DNA of 64,000 bases from the NCBI GenBank assembly GCA_031546845.1, contig JAVBJT010000030.1, positions 1 to 64,000 of the forward strand, read 5' to 3'. The notes beneath the pieces are model-generated. The model had not been told where the DNA came from. It did not search any database and saw only the letters and a list, made by a program, of their open reading frames with translations. The position numbers and the translations under genes were made by a program. The stretch is from Azoarcus sp031546845 (lineage in GTDB: Bacteria; Pseudomonadota; Gammaproteobacteria; Burkholderiales; Rhodocyclaceae). Positions 46,281 to 56,685 of this stretch are shown piece after piece. The first letter of the stretch is position 1, and each line of letters begins with the position of its first letter.

Positions 46281-47156
46281 ATGAGCCAATCCGCTGCTTC
46301 TGTTTCTTCCATTCCCAATGTGTTGTCCATCGCCGGGGTCGATCCGAGCGGTGGGGCCGGTGTGTTCGCCGATCTCAAGGCATTTTCGGCGCTCGGCGCC
46401 TACGGTTGTGGCGTGGTCGCCGCGCTGACCGCGCAAAGCACGCGTGGTGTAGCGGGTGTGCATGTGCCGCCGGTCGATTTTCTGCGTTTGCAGATCGATA
46501 CCTTGTTCGCCGACATAGCCATCCACGCGACCAAGATCGGCATGCTCGGCAGTGCCGAGGTGGTCGCGGCGGTGGCCGACCGGCTGGCCCATTGGCAGGC
46601 CGCGCGGGTGGTGCTCGATCCGGTGATGGTGGCCAAGAGCGGCGATGCGCTGCTTGCCAGGAACGCAATCGCCATGCTGCGCGAGGCGCTTTTTCCGCAG
46701 GCATTCCTGATTACGCCCAATCTGCCCGAAGCTGGCGTGCTGCTGGAGCAGCGCGCGCCAGAAACGGTGAAGGAGATGTACCGGGCGGCGGAGCGGCTGC
46801 GCGAATTGCTGCCGGTTTCCAGCGAACGCTGGGTCTTGCTCAAAGGCGGGCATCTGCCCGGCGCCGAGGTGGTGGATTTGCTGTTCGATGGCGACCGTAT
46901 GGTGGAAATGCCCGCGCCGCGCATCGCCACGAAGAATACCCACGGGACCGGTTGTAGCTTGTCCTCGGCCATTGCCGCGTTGCTGCCGCGCCATGCTGGT
47001 GGTTTCCGCCCGGTCGAAGCGGCGGTGCGTCAGGCGCGGCAGTGGCTGCTGGGTGCGATCGGCCATGCCGGCGAACTCGATGTCGGTGAGGGTTGTGGGC
47101 CGGTGCATCACTTTCATGCCTTGTGGTCCGATCACCGCGCGGATCGGTCGTCCTAG
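46281..47156 (+). CDS. thiD: Hydroxymethylpyrimidine/phosphomethylpyrimidine kinase
   Basis: A 291-residue ribokinase-fold enzyme that phosphorylates HMP and HMP-P for thiamine synthesis. SIAGVDPSGGAGVFADLKAF is the substrate-binding segment and THGTGCSLSSAIAALL the catalytic anion hole. Its start lies 5 bases after a TPP riboswitch. thiC follows 61 bases later, so the riboswitch probably controls both genes. Confidence 0.95.
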   Translation: MSQSAASVSSIPNVLSIAGVDPSGGAGVFADLKAFSALGAYGCGVVAALTAQSTRGVAGVHVPPVDFLRLQIDTLFADIAIHATKIGMLGSAEVVAAVADRLAHWQAARVVLDPVMVAKSGDALLARNAIAMLREALFPQAFLITPNLPEAGVLLEQRAPETVKEMYRAAERLRELLPVSSERWVLLKGGHLPGAEVVDLLFDGDRMVEMPAPRIATKNTHGTGCSLSSAIAALLPRHAGGFRPVEAAVRQARQWLLGAIGHAGELDVGEGCGPVHHFHALWSDHRADRSS

Positions 47157-47217
47157 GCGTTATTCGGCTTTTCCCGCTTTTCCCCCTTCCTGATCGATTC
47201 CTTTCTGGAGAGTCCGC

Positions 47218-49148
<1,931 letters not shown>

Positions 49149-49149
<1 letters not shown>

Positions 49150-49168
49150 ATACGGGCATGCCCGTATT
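49149..49168. terminator. 20-base perfect palindrome at the thiC stop
   Basis: AATACGGGCA and its exact complement TGCCCGTATT, starting on the last base of the stop codon. No T-run follows, so a Rho-independent role is uncertain. Confidence 0.55.
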
Positions 49169-49339
49169 GACCCGCTCCGTGAAATTTGTCCTTTGTGGGT
49201 GATTAGATAGGGCGGCACACTGCAATCAACGGCAATCGGACTAGTGCGCCTTCTGTTCATGAGGAGGGCAGCGTGGTGCCCTTTTCAGCTTGCTGGCTTG
49301 CTAACCCATCTTATTCTTATGAGCGGATTATTTATCCAA

Positions 49340-50113
49340 ATGAAAACTAAGCATTTATTCACGACGGTGGCTTTCTTGAGCACCATGGCGTTGAGTACCG
49401 CGGCCTGTGCCGGGTCCATCTACGTCACTAACGCTGGCGCAGCCGATTTTGGCGGCGGGGCGGTCGGTTTTGCCAGCGGTTCGGCATCTCCGAATCCCAA
49501 TTCCAGTACAAGCTTCACATCGATGGCTATTGGCGGCATGAAGTTTACGACGTCCGATACCAGCTATGGCTTTGCGGCCGCAGGACAATTCAACGTATGG
49601 TGTGTGGATATCTACCACTGGATGAAGGATGGTTCTTTCAGCTATAACGTGGGCACGGCGAGCGATCTGGTCGGCGCCCTCAATTCCTTGCGCACGAACG
49701 GCGCGCAACGGGTCGACCAGTTGATCACGCTGGCCAACGAGGTTTATAGCACCGTCAACACTCAGATCGAATCGGCGGCTTTCCAGCTTGCGGTGTGGAC
49801 CATCGCATACGGAACGCCGGATGCATCGGGCGGTTATCAGCTCAGCACGACGGACGCCGGTTTCAGAGTCAGCACGGGTACCGCGCATACGGCTTATGGC
49901 ATGTTGGCGAATCAGTGGCTGAGCAACTTGGGGTCCGCGGCCAAAACCGGCAACTACAAGTTGGTTTACCTGAACGATGGAAGCGGGAACTACACGCAGG
50001 ATGCAATTTCGTTCACGAACTTGCCGGAGCCGACTTCCCTGCTGCTGTTGAGCCTGGGGCTTGCCGGTCTCATCGCGTTTCGCCGCAAGGCAGCGCCGGC
50101 AGCGGTAGCGTAA
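49340..50113 (+). CDS. PEP-CTERM-sorted exported protein with thioester-like residues
   Basis: A 257-residue exported protein. The signal peptide ends at ACAGS. A Ser/Gly/Asn-rich domain follows and the C-terminus is a PEP-CTERM signal: LPEPTS, a hydrophobic helix (LLLLSLGLAGLIAF) and RRK. Exosortase is expected to cleave and sort it to the cell surface. Cys88 in VWCVDIYHW and Gln149 in AAFQLAVWTIAYG are placed like the Cys/Gln pair of thioester domains, which is inference. Start 49340 is chosen over the upstream frame because of its signal peptide. Confidence 0.85.
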   Translation: MKTKHLFTTVAFLSTMALSTAACAGSIYVTNAGAADFGGGAVGFASGSASPNPNSSTSFTSMAIGGMKFTTSDTSYGFAAAGQFNVWCVDIYHWMKDGSFSYNVGTASDLVGALNSLRTNGAQRVDQLITLANEVYSTVNTQIESAAFQLAVWTIAYGTPDASGGYQLSTTDAGFRVSTGTAHTAYGMLANQWLSNLGSAAKTGNYKLVYLNDGSGNYTQDAISFTNLPEPTSLLLLSLGLAGLIAFRRKAAPAAVA

Positions 50114-50175
50114 AAGCCGGTTTCGCGCTCTTGGAGCGCGCGCGTTGGAAGGCTTGATGCCTGTCCAGCAATAGG

Positions 50176-50207
50176 AACGGGCCGCAATCGCGGCCCGTTT
50201 GTTTTTT
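50176..50207 (+). terminator. Intrinsic terminator after the PEP-CTERM gene
   Basis: AACGGGCCGC (50176-50185) pairs with GCGGCCCGTT (50190-50199) around an AATC loop, followed by TGTTTTTT. This is the clearest Rho-independent terminator in the window, and it also lies downstream of the convergent peptidase gene. Confidence 0.88.
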
Positions 50208-50224
50208 GCCTTACCTGAAAAAGT

Positions 50225-50974
50225 TTAGGCGAGTTGGCTACGCATCCGCTGTGCCCGCGCGGCGGGCGCCGGGTGCGTGGACAGCCAACTGGCGCCCCCG
50301 CCGCCGGAGAGCTTGTCCAATTTCTCCAGCGCGCTCACCGCGGCCTTCGGGTCGTATTTCTTGCCTTTCAGGAAGCTCATGGCGTAGTCGTCCGCCTCGT
50401 TTTCGTTCGACTGCGAATGCTGGGAGAGGACGACTTTTTCGAACAATTCACCCAGTTGCGAATCGGCCAGTGCCGCCACCTTGCCGTCCGTGGCGGCTAC
50501 CGCGTCGCGCAGGCCGCCGGCGGCCAGCGCCATCTGCATGCGTTTTTTCGAGTGCCCGGATTTGATGTGGCCGATTTCATGGCCGATCACGTAGTGCACT
50601 TCGTCGTCGGTCATCATGTCCATCAGGCCGCTGTAGAGACGGACGGTGCCGTCGCCCATCGCGAAGGCGTTGACCTGGCTCGTCTGATAGACCTTGAAGT
50701 TGAGCTTGAGCCCGTCATGTGCGGACAGGCCCTGCGTCAGTGTGGCCAGGCGCTTGCCGTAGGTGCTGCTGGCGGGGGCGATTTTGTTTTCCCTATCGGT
50801 TTCCTTCGCCATCTGCGAGAAATATGCGCTGATGTCTTGGTCGGTGATCGTTGCGGCATCGGTCAGCGACTTGGCCGCGCCCAGCGCGCGGCCGATATCG
50901 AACGCGGACACGGGGCCCGCGACCGACACGCCCAAGGCGAGCAAACAGTGTTTCAGTAATTCACGACGTTCCAT
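50225..50974 (-). CDS. M48-family metallopeptidase, exported
   Basis: A 249-residue periplasmic zinc peptidase. After a signal segment ending SAFD the catalytic HEIGHIKSGH (about 132-141) and the third ligand in NENEADDYA are present; AFAMGDGTVRLYSGLMDMM matches the YggG/LoiP-type M48B proteases. These take part in outer-membrane protein quality control. No lipobox is visible. The gene stands alone between a terminator and the SNF2 upstream region. Confidence 0.9.
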   Translation of the reverse strand: MERRELLKHCLLALGVSVAGPVSAFDIGRALGAAKSLTDAATITDQDISAYFSQMAKETDRENKIAPASSTYGKRLATLTQGLSAHDGLKLNFKVYQTSQVNAFAMGDGTVRLYSGLMDMMTDDEVHYVIGHEIGHIKSGHSKKRMQMALAAGGLRDAVAATDGKVAALADSQLGELFEKVVLSQHSQSNENEADDYAMSFLKGKKYDPKAAVSALEKLDKLSGGGGASWLSTHPAPAARAQRMRSQLA

Positions 50975-51356
50975 TTTTCCCTTCCCGTTGATCGGCCGTT
51001 TCGGCGCAAAACAAGCATGATGCCATCAATGGCGCTGAGTGTGGAAGGGGGTTTTGCAGGATGCGCTTGCGAATAAAACCTTTTTATTTCCGTGTCTTAG
51101 GCGTTTCTCGAAATGCAAGGGAAATAGGCCGTCGCCGGCAAGGTGGATGTAAAAAATAGCGTAGGGACGGCTCGGGTGCATTGAGTCGGGTTCATCCGGG
51201 CGTGGCGTGCGCGTGTAGCGGGATTGCAATGCCAATGGGTTTTTCCGTGCTGTGTCCGTTCATGCCTTTCGTGGTCTTTTCTCTGTTCCCGCTTTGCCGC
51301 TACGTATAGACTTCCGCTTTTCCCGTGTGCGTTATGCGACGCTCGCCTGCCGAAAA
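50975..51356. other. Divergent spacer between the M48 peptidase and SNF2 genes
   Basis: About 380 bases without a supported gene. The frame of the SNF2 gene stays open back to 51252 but that part is not protein-like. AATAAAA and TTTTATT around 51074-51090 form a small AT stem. Both flanking promoters should lie here. Confidence 0.5.
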
Positions 51357-54300
51357 ATGATTTCTCCCGACAGTTACACCGAATCCGACGTCGTCGCCTG
51401 GCTTGGGCAACGCGAAGTCGTCAAGGGGCGGGCTTATTTGCCGGCGGTGTCGGCCCTTGAATGCCATAACGATACTCTGTCCGCGCGCGTGCGCGGCACG
51501 CGGAGCACGCCTTACACGGTCAATATCCAGATGTACGACGAGCTGCGGAGTGGGCGGGTTTTGTCGTCTCATTGTTCATGTCAGGTCGGAGGCGATTGCA
51601 AGCACGTCGCCGCGACTTTGCTCGCCTGGCTGGCGCAGCGCGACGATGAGCGGCGCCCGCGCGCTCAGGTGTTGGCGTGGATCGACACGCTGCGTGGCAT
51701 GGCCGCGCCCGCGCGAGCGAAGGCGCCGGCCGCGCATAGCCTGCGCTATTTGATCCGCAACGAAACGCAGGGGCGGCAATATACCGTGACCTGTTTCAAG
51801 GCGCGGCTCGATCGCCAGGGGCAGGTGCGTGAAGCGCAGGCGTGGCACAACATCGAGCGCGCGCTCGATGTTCCGCCGGCATTCGTGAGCGAGGCCGATG
51901 TCGACATCCTGCGTTTGCTGTGGGCACATCGCGCGCGTGATATTCGCCACTCTGATTACGTGTTGCCGCTGGCCGGGCGTAATACGCCGGCATTGCTCGA
52001 AAAGCTTGCCGCGAGCGGGCGTGCGCATATCGACGATCTGGCCGCGCCCGCGCTGGTGGCCGGCAAGGTTCGCCCTGGGCGGTTCGAATGGCGCACACAG
52101 GCCAATGGCCGGCGAATTCCCACACTGCGTCTGACGCCTGCCGCCGATCTGGTGCTGCCCGTGTTGCCGCCATGGTATGTCGATGGCAAAACGCGCGAGG
52201 TCGGGCCAGTTGAGCTTGCCGAACCGGCCGAGCAGATTGTCCACCTGTTGCGCTTACCGCCGCTGAGCGCGATCGAGGCCGAATTGGTGGCCGGTGCGTT
52301 GGCTGAGCTGACGCCCGCGCTGCCCACGCCGCTGGTGCACGACGATGCGCTCGCGTTGAGAATCGGCGGCGCGCCGGTGCCGGTGCTACGGCTGGATACC
52401 TTGCCTGTGCGGGCCGTGAGTTACCGTAGCTATCCGCCCTATGGCGTCGATGAGTTCGATTACGCCACGTTGGCTTTCCGTTACGGTCCCTTGACCATCG
52501 ACGCACACGATCCGTCCTTGTTCCACACCTTGGAAGATGGCGGTAGCGCGCGCGTGGAGCGGGATGCGCTGGCCGAGGAGGCCGCTACCCGCCGCCTGGC
52601 TCGCATCGGCTTTACCAAGGTGGCGGCCGGGCGCATTCAAGCGGAGTACGGCGGCGTGCCGGAATCCATGCTCGGACTTGCCAGTGAGGATGCCTGGCCG
52701 CGCTTTACCGTGGAAGGCGTCGATGCGCTGCGCGCCGAGGGTTGGGTTGTCGAGGTGCCCGTCGATTTCCGCCATCATGCTGTCGATGTCGACACCGTGG
52801 TGCTCGATGTGGATGAGGAGCACAGCGGCGGCGACAATCCTAACGGTTGGCTCGACGTTACTCCCGGCATCGAAGTAGCGGGCCGGCCGCTGGCGCTCGC
52901 GCCGCTGCTGGTCGAACTGTTCGCGCGCGATCCGCGTTGGCTGGCAGGGGATATCGAGCGCATCGACGATGCCGAGCTGATTCTTTTGCGCCACGAGGAA
53001 TTCGGCCGTTTGCGCATTGCCGCAGCCCGTCTCAAGCCACTGGTGCGCGCGCTCGTCGATCTGTTCGATGGGCCCGCCAGCGACACCTTGCGCGTGTCCC
53101 CGCTCGACGCTGTGCGCTTGGCCGACCTCGATCTGCCCGGCCGCGGTGGGGAAACCTTGGCCGCGTTGGCCGCGCGCCTGCGCAATATCGGTGGTGTTAC
53201 CACGGTCGTCCAGCCGAAGGGCTTCCGCGCCGAATTGCGGCCCTATCAGATCGAAGGGCTGGCCTGGTTGCAACATCTCGTCCGCCACAACCTCGCCGGT
53301 ATCCTCGCCGACGATATGGGGCTGGGCAAAACGGCACAAACACTGGCGCATCTGCTCACCGAAAAAAATGCAAAGCGTTTGGATGTGCCCGCGCTGGTGG
53401 TGGTGCCCACATCGTTGGTGTTCAACTGGCAGGCAGAAATCGAACGTTTCACGCCGACGTTGAAAGTGGTCAATCTACGCGGCGCCGACCGCCACGCCCG
53501 TTTCGACGAACTCGACGGCTGCGATATCGCCCTTACCACCTACCCGTTGCTGTGGCGTGATGCCGAAGCCTTGCAGGTGCGGCAATGGAGCTTGCTGATT
53601 CTGGATGAAGCGCAAACGGTAAAGAACGCTGCCAGCAAAAGCGCGCAAGTCATCCGCCGGCTGCGCGCGCGGCATCGGCTCGGCCTTACCGGTACGCCGC
53701 TGGAAAACCACCTTGGCGAGTTATGGGCGCAGTTCGATTTTCTACTGCCCGGTTTTCTCGGCAGCCAGCAAAACTTTACCCGCACCTGGCGCACGCCGAT
53801 TGAAAAAAACGGCGATATGGTTCGCCGCGATCTGCTGGCGGCGCGGCTCAAGCCCTTCATCTTGCGCCGGCGCAAGGAAGACGTGGCGAAGGAGTTGCCG
53901 CCGAAGACCACCATCGTGCAGAGCGTCATCCTCGATGGCGGCCAGCGCGACCTGTATGAAACCGTGCGTACGGCGATGGATGACCGTATTCGCCACGAAA
54001 TCGCCTCCAAAGGCTATGCCCGCAGCCGCATCGTCATCCTCGACGCGCTGCTCAAGCTGCGCCAAGTGTGCTGCGATCCGCGCCTACTCAAGACGCCTGC
54101 GGCGGCAAAGGTCAAGGAACGCGCCAAGCTCGATTTGCTGATGGACATGCTGCCGGAGCTGATCGACGAAGGCAGGCGCATTCTGGTGTTCTCGCAGTTC
54201 ACCCAGATGCTGGCGCTGATCGCCACCGAGCTGGATCGCGCCAAGATCGGCTGGGTCAGCCTCACCGGCGATACCTACGACCGCCGCGCGCCGGTGGAGG

Positions 54301-54638
54301 ATTTCCAGAAAGGCCGTGCGCCGGTGTTTCTCATCAGCCTCAAGGCCGGTGGCGTCGGTCTCAACCTCACCGCTGCCGATACCGTGATCCACTACGACCC
54401 GTGGTGGAACCCCGCCGCCGAAAATCAGGCCACCGACCGCGCGCACCGCATCGGTCAGGACAAGCCGGTGTTCGTATTCAAGCTGATCTGTGCCGGCAGC
54501 ATCGAGGAACGCATTCTCGCGCTGCAAGAGCGCAAGGCGGCGCTGGCCGCCGGCATCCTGTCGGAAGATGTCAACGCGCTGGCCAAGTTCGGCGAGGCCG
54601 ATATCGCCGCGCTGTTCGCGCCGCTGCCACCGGGCTGA
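51357..54638 (+). CDS. SWIM zinc-finger SNF2-family helicase-like ATPase
   Basis: A 1093-residue protein. A SWIM zinc finger (CxCx5CxH; Cys73, Cys75, Cys81, His83) lies near the N-terminus. A long middle region (about 100-600) has little recognisable homology. The SNF2 motor follows: RPYQIEGLAWL, Walker A DDMGLGKTAQTL (about 652-664), LILDEAQTVKN, GTPLENHLGELW, LTAADTVIHYDPWWNPA and DRAHRIGQDKPV. Such stand-alone bacterial SNF2 proteins move along DNA and may remodel protein-DNA complexes. The start at 51357 is the first ATG before conserved sequence. Confidence 0.93.
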   Translation: MISPDSYTESDVVAWLGQREVVKGRAYLPAVSALECHNDTLSARVRGTRSTPYTVNIQMYDELRSGRVLSSHCSCQVGGDCKHVAATLLAWLAQRDDERRPRAQVLAWIDTLRGMAAPARAKAPAAHSLRYLIRNETQGRQYTVTCFKARLDRQGQVREAQAWHNIERALDVPPAFVSEADVDILRLLWAHRARDIRHSDYVLPLAGRNTPALLEKLAASGRAHIDDLAAPALVAGKVRPGRFEWRTQANGRRIPTLRLTPAADLVLPVLPPWYVDGKTREVGPVELAEPAEQIVHLLRLPPLSAIEAELVAGALAELTPALPTPLVHDDALALRIGGAPVPVLRLDTLPVRAVSYRSYPPYGVDEFDYATLAFRYGPLTIDAHDPSLFHTLEDGGSARVERDALAEEAATRRLARIGFTKVAAGRIQAEYGGVPESMLGLASEDAWPRFTVEGVDALRAEGWVVEVPVDFRHHAVDVDTVVLDVDEEHSGGDNPNGWLDVTPGIEVAGRPLALAPLLVELFARDPRWLAGDIERIDDAELILLRHEEFGRLRIAAARLKPLVRALVDLFDGPASDTLRVSPLDAVRLADLDLPGRGGETLAALAARLRNIGGVTTVVQPKGFRAELRPYQIEGLAWLQHLVRHNLAGILADDMGLGKTAQTLAHLLTEKNAKRLDVPALVVVPTSLVFNWQAEIERFTPTLKVVNLRGADRHARFDELDGCDIALTTYPLLWRDAEALQVRQWSLLILDEAQTVKNAASKSAQVIRRLRARHRLGLTGTPLENHLGELWAQFDFLLPGFLGSQQNFTRTWRTPIEKNGDMVRRDLLAARLKPFILRRRKEDVAKELPPKTTIVQSVILDGGQRDLYETVRTAMDDRIRHEIASKGYARSRIVILDALLKLRQVCCDPRLLKTPAAAKVKERAKLDLLMDMLPELIDEGRRILVFSQFTQMLALIATELDRAKIGWVSLTGDTYDRRAPVEDFQKGRAPVFLISLKAGGVGLNLTAADTVIHYDPWWNPAAENQATDRAHRIGQDKPVFVFKLICAGSIEERILALQERKAALAAGILSEDVNALAKFGEADIAALFAPLPPG

Positions 54639-54656
54639 GCCGGGGCGAAGCCCGGC
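54639..54656 (+). terminator. Hairpin between the convergent SNF2 and OmpA-like genes
   Basis: GCCGGG (54639-54644) and CCCGGC (54651-54656) with a GCGAAG loop, directly after the SNF2 stop. TTTT comes only 7 bases beyond the stem. Confidence 0.5.
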
Positions 54657-54672
54657 CGCGCGCTTTTCCTCG

Positions 54673-55341
54673 TTATTGCTGCGCCGCTTCGGCGACGAAA
54701 ATCTCCACCCGGCGGTTCATCGCCCGGCCCGCCAGGGTGGCGTTATCCGCCACCGGCTGATGCGAGCCACGCCCGTCGATGCCGATCCGGCTGGCCGCAA
54801 CGCCGCGCGCGACCAGATATTCGCGGGTTGCGGCGGCGCGGTTGACCGACAGCGGATTATTGATCGCATCGCTTCCCGTGTTGTCGGTGTGGCCGACGAT
54901 TCTCACCGTCGTCACCGCATGCTGGTTCAGGCTCGTGGCAAAGCGGTCGAGAATCGGCTGCAGGTTGGGCTTGATGTCGTAGCGCCCGGTATCGAAGGAA
55001 ATATCGCTGGGAATATCCAGTTTCAACTGATTGTCGGCGGTCTGCGATACCGATACGCCGGTACCCTCCGTGGCCTGTTCCATTGCCGCCTTCTGCTCTT
55101 GCATGTGCTTCGACCACAGATAGCCGCCGCCAGCGCCGAGAACCGCCCCCACGGCAGCGCCGGTGGCCGTGCTGCGGCCCTTGTTGCCGCCCGCCGTGGC
55201 GCGCCCGATAACGGCTCCGGCCACCGCGCCGATAGCGGCTCCCGTGCCGGTATCGCGCTGCGTTTCGTTCATGCCGGCGCAGCCGTACAGACCGCTCGCG
55301 GCCACAGTGAGGGAAAGCAAGGGGACGATGATCTTTTTCAT
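54673..55341 (-). CDS. OmpA-family outer-membrane lipoprotein with glycine-zipper segment
   Basis: A 222-residue lipoprotein. The lipobox LYGC ends the signal at Cys21. Residues about 33-78 are a glycine-zipper helix pair (GAAIGAVAGAVIGRATAGG; GAAVGAVLGAGGGYLW), and about 105-220 is an OmpA C-like peptidoglycan-binding domain (SFDTGRYDIKP, VGHTDNTGSDAINNPLSVNR, AMNRRVEI). It should tether the outer membrane to the cell wall. Confidence 0.94.
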   Translation of the reverse strand: MKKIIVPLLSLTVAASGLYGCAGMNETQRDTGTGAAIGAVAGAVIGRATAGGNKGRSTATGAAVGAVLGAGGGYLWSKHMQEQKAAMEQATEGTGVSVSQTADNQLKLDIPSDISFDTGRYDIKPNLQPILDRFATSLNQHAVTTVRIVGHTDNTGSDAINNPLSVNRAAATREYLVARGVAASRIGIDGRGSHQPVADNATLAGRAMNRRVEIFVAEAAQQ

Positions 55342-55499
55342 GATGTTCGACCTTTTTATGTGCGGGTTCATGTACGGGTAAGGGCACGGATACCGGCCGG
55401 TTCGCCTGGTGATGACGGCGAGATAGAGTTGCCTATCGTGCCACGCGTTTCCTGTTACGTGCGCCATGGGATGAAACAAAGCGTGACAGGCCGCCCGCT

Positions 55500-55883
55500 T
55501 CAGCCGCGCAGGGCGTTGAACAGCGTATAGCCGCCCCAGGTCAGCGCCAGCGAGCCGAACACGTGCAGCCCCATGTGCAGACTCAGCCACCCCCAGGCGC
55601 CGCGCTGAACGAGGTGAAAGGCTTCCGCCGAAAATGTGGAAAACGTCGTCAGGCCGCCGAGAAATCCCGTCGTCAGCAATACCTGCATGGCCGGTGGAAT
55701 GGCCGGCCAATTGTGTATAACGCCGAGCACGACGCCCATCAACAGACCGCCGAGCCAATTCGCCGCCAGTGTTCCCATGGGCAGCAGCGGAAATGCCGCG
55801 TTGAGCAAGGCGCCCAGACCCCAACGCAGCCAGGCGCCACACGCAGCGCCCGCGCCGATGGCGAAGAAGGCGGGTAGGTTCAT
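55500..55883 (-). CDS. crcB: CrcB/Fluc fluoride ion channel
   Basis: A 127-residue four-helix membrane protein that exports fluoride. GTLAANWLGGLLMGV and TTGFLGGLTTFSTFSAE are the CrcB signatures, with the Asn and the two Phe residues of the pore. The short leader (55884-55908) is not long enough for a fluoride riboswitch. Confidence 0.95.
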   Translation of the reverse strand: MNLPAFFAIGAGAACGAWLRWGLGALLNAAFPLLPMGTLAANWLGGLLMGVVLGVIHNWPAIPPAMQVLLTTGFLGGLTTFSTFSAEAFHLVQRGAWGWLSLHMGLHVFGSLALTWGGYTLFNALRG

Positions 55884-55908
55884 CGCAGCGTTTTCCCTTG
55901 CAAGGAGA

Positions 55909-56463
55909 TCAAGCCCTTTGTACCGCGTGCGCTACGCGATGGCGGTAGCGAAAGTGAAACATCCAGGCGAATGGAACGGCAAGCACGCTGCCAAGATAGG
56001 CGGCGTTATGCATATAGCCAGCGCAGATGAAGCGGCGCGGCTGTTCAAGCCCTTCGGGGACGAACCAGCCGGTGCCGGTGTAGTACGAAAGATCGAGGGC
56101 CGTTGTCTTGAAAAAGCCGGCGGCCAGCCCGGTCAGTGCGCAAATAAGCGTGATGCCGGCCATGAGTGCCAGGGAGAGCAGCAGCGCCTTGCGCATATGA
56201 ACGGCACGCGGATGAATGAAGCCGGCGACGCCGGTCAATAGCCCGAGTGGAATGCCCATCGACCAGGAGGCGAGAAAGCCGACCTGCGCCGCGCGAATCC
56301 GCTCCGGTATGTCCGCGTCGAGCAGATTGAACTGGGCGAATTTGAATCGGGTGAAATATTCGCTGGAAACGGTGTAGCTGATTTGATCGTGCAGCGCGCC
56401 GAAAGCCCCCGAGGCAAGCACGGCGAGGAGGAGAAAGGCGATGAAGGCGACGATTTTCTGCAT
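55909..56463 (-). CDS. Hypothetical four-helix membrane protein
   Basis: A 184-residue inner-membrane protein with hydrophobic segments at about 5-24, 66-84, 92-113 and 150-168 and a conserved-looking loop (LHDQISYTVSSEYFTRFKF). I cannot assign a family. It lies 25 bases upstream of crcB on the same strand and may share its promoter. Confidence 0.65.
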   Translation of the reverse strand: MQKIVAFIAFLLLAVLASGAFGALHDQISYTVSSEYFTRFKFAQFNLLDADIPERIRAAQVGFLASWSMGIPLGLLTGVAGFIHPRAVHMRKALLLSLALMAGITLICALTGLAAGFFKTTALDLSYYTGTGWFVPEGLEQPRRFICAGYMHNAAYLGSVLAVPFAWMFHFRYRHRVAHAVQRA

Positions 56464-56685
56464 GCTGTGTGTGGTGCCGGTGTGTGGCTGGGTGTTGAAT
56501 CCCCTGGTTTGAGTCAGGCTGGGGTGGCCTGTGTGGCAATTTGTCGATAATAGCGTTCCTCGGCCTCGACGGGCGGAATGTCGCCGGTGGGTTCCAGAAG
56601 CCGGGAATTTATCTGTTCTCAGTGGATAAGCGTTGGGTTCGCGCTATTCTTGCGCTTTCGTGCTCTCGCTTGCCGTTGCTCGTTT

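Noticed and set aside
55884..55908. Fluoride riboswitch before crcB
   Set aside because: The gap is only 25 bases and lacks the conserved blocks.
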